Assembly: GCA_030152805.1 (NCBI GenBank)
Contig: JASLIG010000069.1
Coordinates: 1-28,097 of the forward strand
Source: Solirubrobacterales bacterium
GTDB taxonomy: Bacteria > Actinomycetota > Thermoleophilia > Solirubrobacterales > 70-9
Direction: 5' to 3'
Length of the DNA: 28,097 bases
Positions within the stretch are counted from its first letter, which is position 1. Each line of letters opens with the position of its first letter. The notes under the pieces were generated by a model. The model saw nothing but the letters and a program-made list of their open reading frames with translations. It was not told where the DNA came from and did no database searches. The translations under genes and the position numbers were made by a program. Positions 1 through 7,697 of this stretch are shown here, in pieces.

Positions 1-185
1 ACCAGCTTGGCGCGGCGCCGACGACCGATTCTGGCGATCAGCCAGGCCGGCTTGCCAGTCTCGGCGTCGACGAAGACGCTGTGGACGACGCCGGCCCGCC
101 CTCCGCCAAGCTCGTCTAGCTCGAAGCCGAGCCAGCTGCCCGCCTCGGCGAGATCTGGAGCCGGCGCGACGCCGGGCTCAGTCAT
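1..185 (-). CDS. PRC-barrel-like protein, N-terminal fragment
   Basis: The minus strand opens with ATG at 183-185 and reads 61 codons to the window edge without a stop, so the C-terminus lies outside. The peptide starts MTEPGVAPAPDLAEAGSWLG and continues into a stretch with GVVHSVFVDAETGKPAWLIA. This glycine-rich beta pattern followed by a G-x-P-x-W-L strand resembles the first half of PRC-barrel domains, small beta-barrels found in RNA-processing and photosynthetic proteins and in many uncharacterised actinobacterial proteins. The start overlaps the end of meaB by 8 bp (the GATGACTGA junction), so the two are probably translationally coupled. The family call is by sequence feel on a fragment and is tentative; no specific role can be given. 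Confidence 0.6.
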   Translation of the reverse strand, partial: MTEPGVAPAPDLAEAGSWLGFELDELGGGRAGVVHSVFVDAETGKPAWLIARIGRRRRAKL

Positions 186-1140
186 CGGACTGCCTCTCGA
201 GCAGCTCCGAGGCGGCGCTGGCCGGGTCCAGCTCGCGCCGCACCACGCGTTCCAGCAGCGCTTCGGTCTCCGGGTCGTTGGCCGCGGTCGCCTCCAGCCG
301 GCGCCGCATCCGCGAGGTCGCGATCCCCAGCACCTCGTTGCGCAGGTTGCGGGCGCGACGCTGCTCCAGCGTCCCCGCCGCCTCGATGTGGGCCCGGTGC
401 TCGTCGATCGCCGCCGCCAGCTCGGCCGCCCCCTCGCCGCGGGCCGCCTCGGTGCGCAGGATCGGCACCCGCCAGCCCTCGGGGTCGTGGGAGAGCGCCA
501 GCACGCTTCGTACCTCGCGCACCATCGTGTCGGTCATCGGGTGATCGGACTTGTTGACGACGATCACGTCGGGGATCTCCATCACCCCTGCCTTCAGCGC
601 CTGGATCGAGTCGCCCGAGCCCGGCATCAACGCCAGCACGATCGTGTCGGCGTGGTCGACGATGTCGATCTCGGCCTGACCGACGCCGACCGTCTCAATC
701 AGCACGTCGTCCTTGCCGGCGGCGTCCATCGCCAGCGCCACCTGCAGGGCCGCCTCGGAGAGGCCGCCGAGGGCGCCGCGCGAGGCCATCGAGCGGATGA
801 ACACGCCGGGATCGAGGAAGTGGTCGGAGAGGCGGATGCGATCGCCGAGCAGGGCGCCCTGGGTGAAGGGGCTGGAGGGATCGATCGAGAGCACCGCCAC
901 CTGGCGCTCTGCTTTGCGCAGCTCGGCGGTCAGCGCCCCGATCAGGGTGCTCTTGCCGACCCCCGGCGGGCCGGTGAAGCCGACGATGCGCGCCTTGCCG
1001 GTGCGCGGATAGACCTCGCGCACCAGCTCCCAGCCGGCCGGGTCGTCGGACTCGATCAGCGTGATCGCCCGCGCCAGGGCGCGCTTGTCGCCGGCGACGA
1101 GGCGCTCGGCGAGCGGGGCGGTCTTGGCGACGTCGGTCAT
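178..1140 (-). CDS. meaB: MeaB/ArgK-type GTPase, methylmalonyl-CoA mutase chaperone
   Basis: This encodes 320 residues, the normal length of the MeaB (ArgK, YgfD) G3E-type P-loop GTPases. The Walker A motif GPPGVGKST is at about residues 57-65. It is followed by the switch-region Asp in SIDPSSPFTQGALLGDRIR, the family signature VLIETVGVGQAEIDIVDHAD, and the base-recognition motif VVNKSD. MeaB binds adenosylcobalamin-dependent methylmalonyl-CoA mutase in the cytoplasm, gates cofactor loading and protects or reactivates the enzyme by GTP hydrolysis. The mutase genes are not in this window; the truncated gene downstream overlaps it by 8 bp. Upstream it is divergent from the acyltransferase gene with only 29 bp between starts, and no good Shine-Dalgarno is visible. 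Family identity is secure; the exact mutase partner (methylmalonyl- or another acyl-CoA mutase) is not known. Confidence 0.93.
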   Translation of the reverse strand: MTDVAKTAPLAERLVAGDKRALARAITLIESDDPAGWELVREVYPRTGKARIVGFTGPPGVGKSTLIGALTAELRKAERQVAVLSIDPSSPFTQGALLGDRIRLSDHFLDPGVFIRSMASRGALGGLSEAALQVALAMDAAGKDDVLIETVGVGQAEIDIVDHADTIVLALMPGSGDSIQALKAGVMEIPDVIVVNKSDHPMTDTMVREVRSVLALSHDPEGWRVPILRTEAARGEGAAELAAAIDEHRAHIEAAGTLEQRRARNLRNEVLGIATSRMRRRLEATAANDPETEALLERVVRRELDPASAASELLERQSDD

Positions 1141-1169
1141 CGCTGCGCCAGTCTAGAGTCCGCGCCGCC

Positions 1170-1835
1170 GTGATTCGCCTCATCCGCTTCCTCGCCCGCA
1201 ACCGGATGCTGACGCCGAGATACGCGCGCCTGCTCGGGCGCTACCTGCGGCGGCGCCTGCTCACGGCAGCGGGCTGGCGCTGGCGCACCGATGGTCCGGT
1301 CTTCTTCGGCCGCGGCCTCGAACTGCAGGTCGCCCCCGGCGCCCGGGTCGAGTTCGGCCGCTTCGTCTGGCTCGGCGACGGCACCAAGGTGCGCTGCCAC
1401 GAGGGCCGGGTCGAGATCGGCGCCAAGACCGTGATTGGCCAGGAGTGCACGATCTCCGCCTACCAGCGGGTGCGGATCGGCGAGCAGTGCGTGATCGCCG
1501 ACCGGGCGATGTTCATCGACTTCGATCATGGCGTGGTCGAGGTCGAGCGCCCGATCCGCCAGCAGGGCATCTACAAGCGCGACGTCGAGGTCGGCTCCAA
1601 CGTCTGGATTGGCTACGGCGCCTGCATCCTGCGCGGTGTCCGGGTCGGCGACAACGCGATCGTCGGCACCAACTCGGTCGTCACCAAGGACGTCCCCGCC
1701 AACGCCGTCGTCGCCGGCATCCCCGCCCGCGTGATCCGCATGCGCGAGGCTCCCGAGCACCTGCGCTGGCCGCGGCCGATCGAACCCGACCCGGGCGCCC
1801 ACACCACCCTGCACCCGCCCGATTTGGCGCCGTGA
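1170..1835 (+). CDS. Left-handed beta-helix acyltransferase (hexapeptide repeat)
   Basis: This encodes 221 residues from a GTG start. After a basic N-terminal segment (residues 1-40), imperfect hexapeptide repeats run from about residue 57 to 185, for example VEIGAKTVIG, VRIGEQCVIA, VEVGSNVWIG and VRVGDNAIVG. The family-typical ending VTKDVPANAVVAGIPARVIR follows. His120 in FIDFDHG is the likely catalytic base, as in maltose/galactoside and WbbJ/NodL-type O-acetyltransferases, which use acetyl-CoA to acylate sugars as trimers. It lies near a glucan-modifying cluster at 2216-6520, and a transferase of this fold (Rv3034c) also sits by the mycobacterial methylglucose lipopolysaccharide genes. 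Acylation of a glycan is therefore a reasonable but unproven role. It is divergent from meaB. Confidence 0.82.
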   Translation: MIRLIRFLARNRMLTPRYARLLGRYLRRRLLTAAGWRWRTDGPVFFGRGLELQVAPGARVEFGRFVWLGDGTKVRCHEGRVEIGAKTVIGQECTISAYQRVRIGEQCVIADRAMFIDFDHGVVEVERPIRQQGIYKRDVEVGSNVWIGYGACILRGVRVGDNAIVGTNSVVTKDVPANAVVAGIPARVIRMREAPEHLRWPRPIEPDPGAHTTLHPPDLAP

Positions 1836-1936
1836 TGAACTGTATTGTCTGAGCCCCTGAGGTCCAGTCCGGAGTCGAAAAACGACCATCTGCGAGGCTG
1901 TCGATCTCCCCCTTTCCAGACACGAGAATCCCGGCG

Positions 1937-2212
1937 ATGGACGTCGCCGCACGCTTTGGGAAGAACCTCGTTCGCTGCCGCCTGGAAGCTGATCTCTCCC
2001 AGGAGGAGCTCGCCCACAACGCCTCGCTGCACCGCACCGAGGTCGGCCTGCTCGAGCGTGGCGCGCGCGTCCCGCGCATCGACACGCTTGTCAAGCTCGC
2101 CGGCGCCCTCTCGGTCGAGCCGAGCGAGCTGATCGAGGGCATCGGCTGGACGCCCGGCCACGTTACCGCCGGCAGCTTCTCGGTCGCGGGCGGCAGTCCG
2201 AAGTCGAACTAG
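1937..2212 (+). CDS. Small XRE-family helix-turn-helix regulator
   Basis: This encodes a 91-residue protein that is almost entirely a Cro/C1-type HTH domain. The N-terminal helix FGKNLVRCRLEADLS is followed by QEELAHNASLHRTEVGLLERG, which supplies the two HTH helices (about residues 20-45). Helices ending at SVEPSELI complete the fold, and a short non-conserved tail of about 20 residues follows. There is no attached effector domain. It is preceded by a 101-bp intergenic stretch (1836-1936) with no confident promoter or operator that I could define, and the ribosome binding site is weak. It converges with the GT4 gene, whose stop is 3 bp away. The target genes are unknown; the neighbouring glycan genes are only a guess. 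Confidence 0.85.
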   Translation: MDVAARFGKNLVRCRLEADLSQEELAHNASLHRTEVGLLERGARVPRIDTLVKLAGALSVEPSELIEGIGWTPGHVTAGSFSVAGGSPKSN

Positions 2213-2215
2213 GGA

Positions 2216-3412
2216 CTAGGCCGGGTCCAGCTTGGCGCCGGCCAGGTCGGCGTAGACGGCGGCGGTCTGCTCGGCGACGTCGCCCCAGTCGAAGCGGCGC
2301 AGGTGCTCGTAGGCTTCGGCGACGAGGCTGCGCCCAAGCTGGTCGTCGGAGAGCACCCGGATCGCCACCTCGGCAAGGGCTTCGGGATCGTGCGCGCGGA
2401 AGCGCAAGCCGACATCCTCGTGCGGCACCACCTCGCGCAGGCCGCCGGTGTCGGCGACGATGCAGGGACAGCCGGAGGCCATCGCCTCGAGCGCGACGAG
2501 GCCGAAGGGCTCGTAGATCGAGGGCACCACGGTGAGGTCGGCGATGCGGTACAGCGAGTGCAGGACGTCGTCGCCGATCCAGCCGAGGAAGGTGCCGTGC
2601 TCCATCAGCCCCAGCTGCTCGGCCTGCTTGTGCAGCTCGGCCTCGTGGGTGCCGGAGCCGGCGATCAGGAAGCGCGTGCCCGGCACCTCCTCGATCAGGC
2701 GCGGCATCGCCTCGAGCGCAAGCTGGAAACCCTTCTCATAGACGAGGCGGCCGATCAGCAGCACCAACTTCTCCGCGGGCGCCGCGAACTCGGCCCGCAG
2801 CCGGGTCAGCTCCGCCGGGTCCTGTGGCTGCAGGTCGTCGGGGTCGATACCGTTGGGGATGACCGAAACGCGGCCCTCCTCGACGCCGAAGATGTCGACG
2901 ATCTGCTCGCGCATGTAGTGCGAGCAAGCCACCACTCGGTCGGAGCGGTTTGTGATCCAGCGCTCGACGCCGTGGATGTAGGTCTGGGGATGCTCCTCGA
3001 CCCAGCCCTGGTGGCGGCCGTGCTCGGTGGCGTGGATGGTCGTCACCAGCGGCGCGCCGAAGCGCTTGGCGAGGTGATCGCAGGCATTTGCGACCAGCCA
3101 GTCGTGGCCGTGGACGAGGTCGAAGCTGTAGCGATCGCCGAGCTCAACGCCGGCGGCGAGCATGTCGGAGTTCATCCGCTCGACCCAAGCGACGAACTCG
3201 CCCAGGTCGGTCGGGCGCTTTGGCTCGCGGATGCGGTGGATGAAGACCCCGCCGCGCTGCTCCTCGGCCGGAGACTCCTCGCCGCCGCGGGTGATGACGT
3301 GGACCTCGACCTCGTGATCGACGAGCGCCTCGGAGAGCTTGCGCACGTGGCGGGCGAGTCCGCCCTCGATCAGCGGCGGGTACTCCCAGGAGAGGATGAG
3401 CACGCGAGTCAC
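2216..3412 (-). CDS. GT4-family glycosyltransferase, Rv3032-like alpha-glucan elongation enzyme
   Basis: This encodes 398 residues of GT-B fold, GT4 (glycogen-synthase-like) type. The N-terminal domain begins VLILSWEYPPLIEGGLARHV, the glycine-rich acceptor-side loop typical of glycogen synthases and of mycobacterial Rv3032. The C-terminal nucleotide-sugar domain has GRLVYEKGF (about 221-229) and the E-x7-E motif SIYEPFGLVALEAMASG with Glu301 and Glu309. The expected reaction is transfer of glucose from an NDP-glucose donor onto an alpha-1,4-glucan in the cytoplasm. The start is GTG, overlapping the stop of the GH57 gene by 4 bp (GTGA), so the two are translationally coupled. The order methyltransferase, GH57, GT4 equals Rv3030-Rv3031-Rv3032, which supports a role in methylglucose lipopolysaccharide-like or glycogen-like glucan synthesis. 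Donor specificity is not readable from sequence. Confidence 0.9.
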   Translation of the reverse strand: MTRVLILSWEYPPLIEGGLARHVRKLSEALVDHEVEVHVITRGGEESPAEEQRGGVFIHRIREPKRPTDLGEFVAWVERMNSDMLAAGVELGDRYSFDLVHGHDWLVANACDHLAKRFGAPLVTTIHATEHGRHQGWVEEHPQTYIHGVERWITNRSDRVVACSHYMREQIVDIFGVEEGRVSVIPNGIDPDDLQPQDPAELTRLRAEFAAPAEKLVLLIGRLVYEKGFQLALEAMPRLIEEVPGTRFLIAGSGTHEAELHKQAEQLGLMEHGTFLGWIGDDVLHSLYRIADLTVVPSIYEPFGLVALEAMASGCPCIVADTGGLREVVPHEDVGLRFRAHDPEALAEVAIRVLSDDQLGRSLVAEAYEHLRRFDWGDVAEQTAAVYADLAGAKLDPA

Positions 3413-4821
3413 GGCTGCAGCAGCGGCGAGAGGCTCAGGTCAGGGGCAAGGGCGCGCATGCGCGGATCGGCGATGGCGGGAGAGTCTATGGCTTCCAGCG
3501 CCGCTTCGGAATGGGAAACCGCCCGCTGATAGGCGTAATCGCCAGCCTGGCCGCGTTTGTCGAGGAAGGCCCAGTCGCTGGACTGCGCCGCCAGCAGCTC
3601 GCGCGCGGCCCGCAGCGCGGCGGCGCCGCGCAGGCCGCCGGAGAGGGCGCAAAGGACGCGCAGCTCCAGCCGCCGCGCTCCCCAGGCGAGGTCCGCGACC
3701 GGAGGCGAGTCCCAGGTGCTCAGGTCTTTCCCCTCGCCCCAGGTCGAGGCGGCGAGCTCGCGCCGCCGCGGCTCGTGCTCGGCCAGCGCCTCGGGCACGG
3801 TGAGCAGGCGCACGCCCGCCCCCTCGGCGCCGGCCAGCACCTCGCCCAGCCAGATCGCCCCCTCCGACCACCAGTGGCCGAGCAGCTCGGTATCGATCGC
3901 GAAGACGAGCAGGCCGCGGTGGCCGCGCTGCGCGCTGTACTCGCGCAGCCGCGCCGCCGCCGCGGAGAGGAACTCGCCCGCCTGCCGCCGCGCCGCTGCT
4001 TCCCCGCCCGCCGGATCGTAGCCCCCTCCCCCCACCTTCCAGATCCGGATGCCGCGCAGCGATTTGCCGGCGAACTGGGCGTGAGCCGGATCGGAGGGAT
4101 AGCCGTCGAGCGACCAGAGCCACTCGATCGCCGGCCAGTCGATCGGCAGGGCCACCGGCCCCGCCTCGGTCGCGACGGGCGCCAGCGCGTCGAGCGGCGC
4201 GGCGCCCCGGCTCTGGTCGACGCAGAACCAGCGCACGCCCTGCTCGGCGAGCCGCCACTCGAGCCCGGGGACGAAGGCGCACTCGGGCAACCAAAAGCCA
4301 CCGTCCCAGCCGAAGCGACGCCGGTGCGAGCGGATACCGGCGTCAAGCTGCAGGCGAACGCCCTCGCGCGTCGCCAGCAGCGGCAGCACGGCGTGCGTGG
4401 CAGCCGAGGTCGCCAGCGCGATTCGCCCGTCCCCCGCCGCCTGCTGGAAGACGCGCAGCGGATCGCCGCCGTGGGCGTCGAGCAAAGCGAGCGCACGGCC
4501 GTAGCGCGCCTCCTCCGCTTCGCAGGCAGCCCGGCATTCCGCCGGGACCTCGTCGGCGTCGTCGGCGGCGGCGGCAATCCGCCAGTCGACGAGGAAGCTG
4601 CGCAGCCGCCGCGTCAGCGCGGCGTCCTCGAGCTGGTCGGCGAGCACCGGCGTCACCGTCATCGTCAGCCGTTCGGCGACCTCCAGCACCGGCAGGTAGG
4701 AGCGGATCACCGCGTCGAACAGCCACTCCTCGCCAAACGGGTAGGTCCCAAAGCCCTCGACGTAGGGCATGTGGGAGTGGAGGACGATGGCGAGGTCGCC
4801 GGCGCTCTCCTCAGGGCGCAT
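3409..4821 (-). CDS. GH57 1,4-alpha-glucan branching enzyme (Rv3031-like)
   Basis: This encodes 470 residues, slightly shorter than the characterised GH57 branching enzymes (roughly 520-560). The N-terminus carries the GH57 motif LHSHMPYV (His15, His17) followed by the branching-enzyme-specific GTYPFGEEWLFDAVIRSYLPVL. The catalytic nucleophile is Glu180 in GFWLPECAF, and the acid/base is Asp310 in FAIDTELLGHWWSEG. Both are intact, so an active enzyme is expected. The C-terminal helical region (about 370-460) matches the domain that shapes the acceptor groove. The reaction would be cleavage of an alpha-1,4 chain and its transfer as an alpha-1,6 branch. It overlaps the upstream methyltransferase by 11 bp and the downstream GT4 by 4 bp, indicating one operon. 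Some Rv3031 homologues may act on methylated glucans rather than glycogen; the sequence does not decide this. Confidence 0.9.
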   Translation of the reverse strand: MRPEESAGDLAIVLHSHMPYVEGFGTYPFGEEWLFDAVIRSYLPVLEVAERLTMTVTPVLADQLEDAALTRRLRSFLVDWRIAAAADDADEVPAECRAACEAEEARYGRALALLDAHGGDPLRVFQQAAGDGRIALATSAATHAVLPLLATREGVRLQLDAGIRSHRRRFGWDGGFWLPECAFVPGLEWRLAEQGVRWFCVDQSRGAAPLDALAPVATEAGPVALPIDWPAIEWLWSLDGYPSDPAHAQFAGKSLRGIRIWKVGGGGYDPAGGEAAARRQAGEFLSAAAARLREYSAQRGHRGLLVFAIDTELLGHWWSEGAIWLGEVLAGAEGAGVRLLTVPEALAEHEPRRRELAASTWGEGKDLSTWDSPPVADLAWGARRLELRVLCALSGGLRGAAALRAARELLAAQSSDWAFLDKRGQAGDYAYQRAVSHSEAALEAIDSPAIADPRMRALAPDLSLSPLLQP

Positions 4822-5560
4822 GGCAGACAGCGAGGAAGTCGAGTGCCCGATCGAGGTCGCCCTGCCTCAGCGCGAAGTCCGATGCCGCGATCGCGGGCGT
4901 GAAGCGATCGTAGAACGGGGCGCTGATGCGCAGCGCCTTGTGGATGCGATCCCAGCCGAGCTTCAGCGCCAGCTCGTGCGCTCTCAGCTTGCGCGCATGA
5001 AAGAGGCCGAACAGCTCGACCCGGGGAAAGTGCTCGGTGCAGAGCTGGCGGAACTCGGCGGCGCGGTACTCGTGCACGTGCCAGGGGTTGTCGGACTTCT
5101 CCGCCCCCGGCGGGGCGAGGGTGAGCAGGTTCGGGGTGGAAATGAAGGCGAGGCCGCCGGGTGCGAGCATCGAGCGGAAGTGGTCGAGGATCGCGCCGGC
5201 GTCCCGCACGTGCTCGATCGTCTGCAGGAAGACGACCGCGTCGCAGGGCTCGGCGAAGCTCTCGACCAGGTCGCGCTCGAAGCGTAGGTTCGGCCGTTCG
5301 TAGCGCAGCCGCGCGTGCTCATGGGCCTCGGGGTTGGCGTCGACGCCGACGACGCTGGTCGCCGCCCCGGCGAGCACATTGGAGCCATAGCCCTCGCCGC
5401 AGGCCATGTCGACCACCCGCTTGCCCGCTACGCGCGCGGCGATCCACTCGTAGACGACCAGGTGCCGCCGGTACCAGTAGTTCTCCTCGGGCACGTCGGG
5501 CAGGGTGCGCTCGCCGGTCAGCGGCAGCGGCGGCACGCCCTCTGGCTGGTTTTCCTGCAC
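4811..5560 (-). CDS. Class I SAM-dependent methyltransferase, Rv3030-like
   Basis: This encodes about 249 residues. The N-terminal signature LTGERTLPDVPEENYWYRRH is characteristic of the methyltransferase in front of GH57/GT4 glucan genes (Rv3030 group). The Rossmann motif I, VVDMACGEGYGSNVLA, is at about residues 49-64, with motif II VVGVDANPEA and the post-motif segment LAPGGLAFISTPN. I chose GTG at 5558-5560 because GGAG lies 9 bp upstream; an in-frame GTG at 5573-5575 would add five residues, and longer frames would run into the divergent gene. A role in O-methylation of glucose units of a cytoplasmic polysaccharide follows from synteny with the mycobacterial cluster and is inference. It is the first gene of the minus-strand glucan operon. 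Confidence 0.85.
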   Translation of the reverse strand: MQENQPEGVPPLPLTGERTLPDVPEENYWYRRHLVVYEWIAARVAGKRVVDMACGEGYGSNVLAGAATSVVGVDANPEAHEHARLRYERPNLRFERDLVESFAEPCDAVVFLQTIEHVRDAGAILDHFRSMLAPGGLAFISTPNLLTLAPPGAEKSDNPWHVHEYRAAEFRQLCTEHFPRVELFGLFHARKLRAHELALKLGWDRIHKALRISAPFYDRFTPAIAASDFALRQGDLDRALDFLAVCHAP

Positions 5561-5578
5561 GTATTCCCGCTCCACGAA

Positions 5579-5599
5579 CCGGGACCGTATTGTTCCCGG
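5579..5599. promoter_or_regulatory. Short inverted repeat between divergent methyltransferase genes
   Basis: CCGGGA and TCCCGG arms (6 bp, perfect) flank a 9-bp spacer at 5579-5584 and 5594-5599. It occupies most of the 42 bp between the two divergent starts, 3 bp before the ATG at 5603. Its position would let one factor control both genes, but the arms are short and could arise by chance in GC-rich DNA. Confidence 0.3.
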
Positions 5600-5602
5600 C
5601 CA

Positions 5603-6520
5603 ATGCCAGCCTCCCCGACGGCCACGCCGGCGCACATCAAGGACGTCAACACGCGCTACCACGATGCCGCAGCGGATGAGTACGACGCCAAGTGGGGCAT
5701 CGACTTCGGGGCCACCGGCCAAGAGCAGGTGCGCCAGAAGCTGGTCAAGGCGCTCGGCGGGCGCGACGGCGCGAGCTTCGGGCACGGCCTCGAGATCGGC
5801 TCCGGCACCGGCTACTTCTCGCTCAACCTGCTGCAGCTCGGCGCGATCGAATCGCTCACCGCCACCGACATCTCGGCGGGGATGCTGAAGCGGCTGGCGA
5901 ACACCGCCGAGGATCTCGGGCTGGAAGTCGAGACGGTCGAGACCGAGGCGGAGGCCCTCCCCTTCGACGACGAGAGCTTCGACCTCGTCTTCGGCCACGC
6001 GGTCCTGCACCACATCCCGGACCTCGACAGGGCGCTCGCCGAATTTATGCGCGTGCTGCAGCCCGGCGGCGCGATCGCCTTTGCCGGCGAGCCCTCGCGC
6101 TACGGCGACCGCCTCGCCGCCCTGCCCAAGCGCGCCGGCCTGCTCGCCGCGCCGCTCTGGCGCCGGCTGGTGCAGGCGCGGCCGCGCACTGTCGCCGAGG
6201 CCGAACAGTCAGAGGGCCACGCGCTCGAGGGCGAGGTCGACGTGCACGCCTTCGCGCCAGCCGACCTGCGCCGCCTGCTGCAGAAAGCTGGCTTTGAGGA
6301 CCGTCGCGTCGGGGGCGAGGAGCTGCTCGCCAACGCTTGGGGCTGGGGCCTGCGCACGGTGGAGTCCAGCGCCGAGCCCGAATCGATCTCCTGGGGTTGG
6401 CGCCGCTTCGCCTTCAACAGCTACATCGCCCTGCAGAAGGTGGACAGCCGCCTGCTCGAGCCCCACCTGCCGGCCGAGCTCTTCTACAACCTGCTCGTCT
6501 CCGGGCGCAAGCCGGCCTAG
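5603..6520 (+). CDS. Class I SAM-dependent methyltransferase (Methyltransf_11 type)
   Basis: This encodes 305 residues. Motif I, GLEIGSGTGYFSLNL, is at about residues 62-76, motif II is TATDISAGMLKRL, the acidic motif is ALPFDDESFDLVFGHAVLHHI, and post-I is VLQPGGAIAFAGEP. The C-terminal third (about 170-305) contains extra helices with HAFAPADLRRLLQKAGFED and is probably substrate-binding. The ATG at 5603 was chosen because the longer frame runs through the divergent gene and lacks conserved sequence. Having two methyltransferases next to a GH57/GT4 pair parallels the mycobacterial methylglucose lipopolysaccharide region, which also has more than one methyltransferase (Rv3030, Rv3037c). The substrate cannot be read from sequence; a small molecule or lipid remains possible. 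Confidence 0.82.
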   Translation: MPASPTATPAHIKDVNTRYHDAAADEYDAKWGIDFGATGQEQVRQKLVKALGGRDGASFGHGLEIGSGTGYFSLNLLQLGAIESLTATDISAGMLKRLANTAEDLGLEVETVETEAEALPFDDESFDLVFGHAVLHHIPDLDRALAEFMRVLQPGGAIAFAGEPSRYGDRLAALPKRAGLLAAPLWRRLVQARPRTVAEAEQSEGHALEGEVDVHAFAPADLRRLLQKAGFEDRRVGGEELLANAWGWGLRTVESSAEPESISWGWRRFAFNSYIALQKVDSRLLEPHLPAELFYNLLVSGRKPA

Positions 6521-6521
6521 G

Positions 6522-7697
6522 CTAAGCGCCTTCGATCGGGCGCACCCGGTAGAGCTTCGTGCGGGTTTCGAAGCCCTTGAGGCGGCGCTCGCCCGCGAAG
6601 GAGTAGTTGAAGACGTCGGGCGCCGCCTGCTTTGTCGGCGCGTCGACCAGCACGCTGCCGGGCTTGGCCATGCCGGTGATGCGGCTTGCCAAGTTGACCG
6701 GGCGGCCGTAGTAGTCACCGGTCTGGGAAAGCGCGTGGCCGCGGGCGATGCCGGCGCGCAGGCGCGGGAACTCCTCCCCCTCCTGCTCGGAGGCTTCGAC
6801 CAAACGCAGGGCCGCATCGGTCATCGGGACCGCCTCCGGCGAGACCAGCATCGCCGCGTCGCCGATCGTCTTCACCAACCGCACCGGCGGCTCGGCGACG
6901 ACGGTGGCCATCTCCTCCAAGCGGCCGGCAACGAGGCCGAGCTCCTCCGGCGCGATCTCCTCGCCGAGCTTGGTGAAGCCGACCAGGTCGGCAAAGCAGA
7001 CCGAAAGCTCACTGGTGGCGCCAAACTCGCCGGAAGCGAGGTCGGCGGTCCCGATCACGTCACGGCGGATTTGCTCCAAGAGATGCGCGCGCTGGGCGTA
7101 GATCAGCGCCGGCTCGAAGATCGGCAGCATCTGCTCCGCGGCCGCGGAGAAACGGAGGGCGAGGTCCCGCTCGGTATCCCCAGGCTGCATCAACGTGCGG
7201 CGGATCAGTTCGCGATTGGCCTCGGCGATACGAGCCGTCCCCATACCGATCGCGCGTGCCACCTGGATGATCCCGGCCTCGGGCAATCCGGCATCGAGAA
7301 AGGCCTTGACGCGACGGGCGGCCTCCAGGTCGGCCTCCGTCAAGGAGCGCTCGTCGGGATCCGGGTAGGGAAGGCCAAGCGCGGCGCTGGCCCTCTGCAG
7401 AAGATCGAGATCTCCACCGGAGATCTCGGCGATTTCGCGTGAGGTGTAGCGGGGGCCGTCACCGGCGATGCCGCGCTCAACCGGTAGCAAGGTGAGGCGG
7501 CCGGCGGCGACCGCTTCGCGCAGTTCGTCGAGCGAGACGCCTTCGCCGGCCAGCTGCTCGAGCAGCGCGAGGCGATCCGAGCGCGCCCCTCCGTCGAGAC
7601 CGTCGAGCAGCCCCTCCGCCTCGAAGTCGATTCCAGTCTCGGCCTCTGCCACGCTCGTCACTTTATTCGGCGTACAGCCGAATAAAGTGACATTCAC
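6522..7697 (-). CDS. Class III adenylate cyclase with N-terminal regulatory domain
   Basis: Up to 391 residues from GTG at 7695-7697. A helical regulatory domain fills about residues 24-220 (DFEAEGLLDGLDGG..., SLDELREAVAAGRLTLLPVER), related to the autoinhibitory module of Rv1264-type soluble cyclases. The C-terminal catalytic domain begins at VCFADLVGFTKL. Metal ligands are Asp237 and Asp280; adenine-selecting Lys276 (VKTIGD) and Asp328 (GDYYG), and transition-state residues Asn335 and Arg339 (VNLASR) are all present. A cytosolic, active ATP-to-cAMP enzyme is therefore expected, acting as a homodimer. The GTG start overlaps the gamma-glutamyltransferase stop (GTGA), but the first 13 codons lie in a 35-bp inverted repeat. 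GTG codons at 7659-7661 or 7650-7652 may be the true start, since homology begins near residue 24. Confidence 0.9.
   Translation of the reverse strand: MNVTLFGCTPNKVTSVAEAETGIDFEAEGLLDGLDGGARSDRLALLEQLAGEGVSLDELREAVAAGRLTLLPVERGIAGDGPRYTSREIAEISGGDLDLLQRASAALGLPYPDPDERSLTEADLEAARRVKAFLDAGLPEAGIIQVARAIGMGTARIAEANRELIRRTLMQPGDTERDLALRFSAAAEQMLPIFEPALIYAQRAHLLEQIRRDVIGTADLASGEFGATSELSVCFADLVGFTKLGEEIAPEELGLVAGRLEEMATVVAEPPVRLVKTIGDAAMLVSPEAVPMTDAALRLVEASEQEGEEFPRLRAGIARGHALSQTGDYYGRPVNLASRITGMAKPGSVLVDAPTKQAAPDVFNYSFAGERRLKGFETRTKLYRVRPIEGA
7657..7691. repeat. Perfect 15-bp-arm inverted repeat at the start of the cyclase gene
   Basis: The arms GTCACTTTATTCGGC (7657-7671) and its exact reverse complement (7677-7691) flank a 5-bp spacer, GTACA. 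The arms are AT-rich against a very GC-rich background. The element begins 3 bp beyond the stop of the gamma-glutamyltransferase gene and covers the first codons of the cyclase frame. There is no U-tract after the hairpin on either strand, so a simple intrinsic terminator is not supported. It could be an operator, a translational hairpin or a small dispersed palindromic repeat. Confidence 0.85.

Noticed and set aside
7..1173. 388-codon plus-strand open frame
   Set aside because: It is antisense to meaB, has Arg/Gly/His-rich low-quality sequence and no family motif; typical mirror frame of GC-rich coding DNA.
2303..4902. Long plus-strand open frames of 408 and 463 codons
   Set aside because: Both mirror the GT4 and GH57 genes, whose catalytic motifs are clear on the minus strand; the mirrored proteins are repetitive and motif-free.
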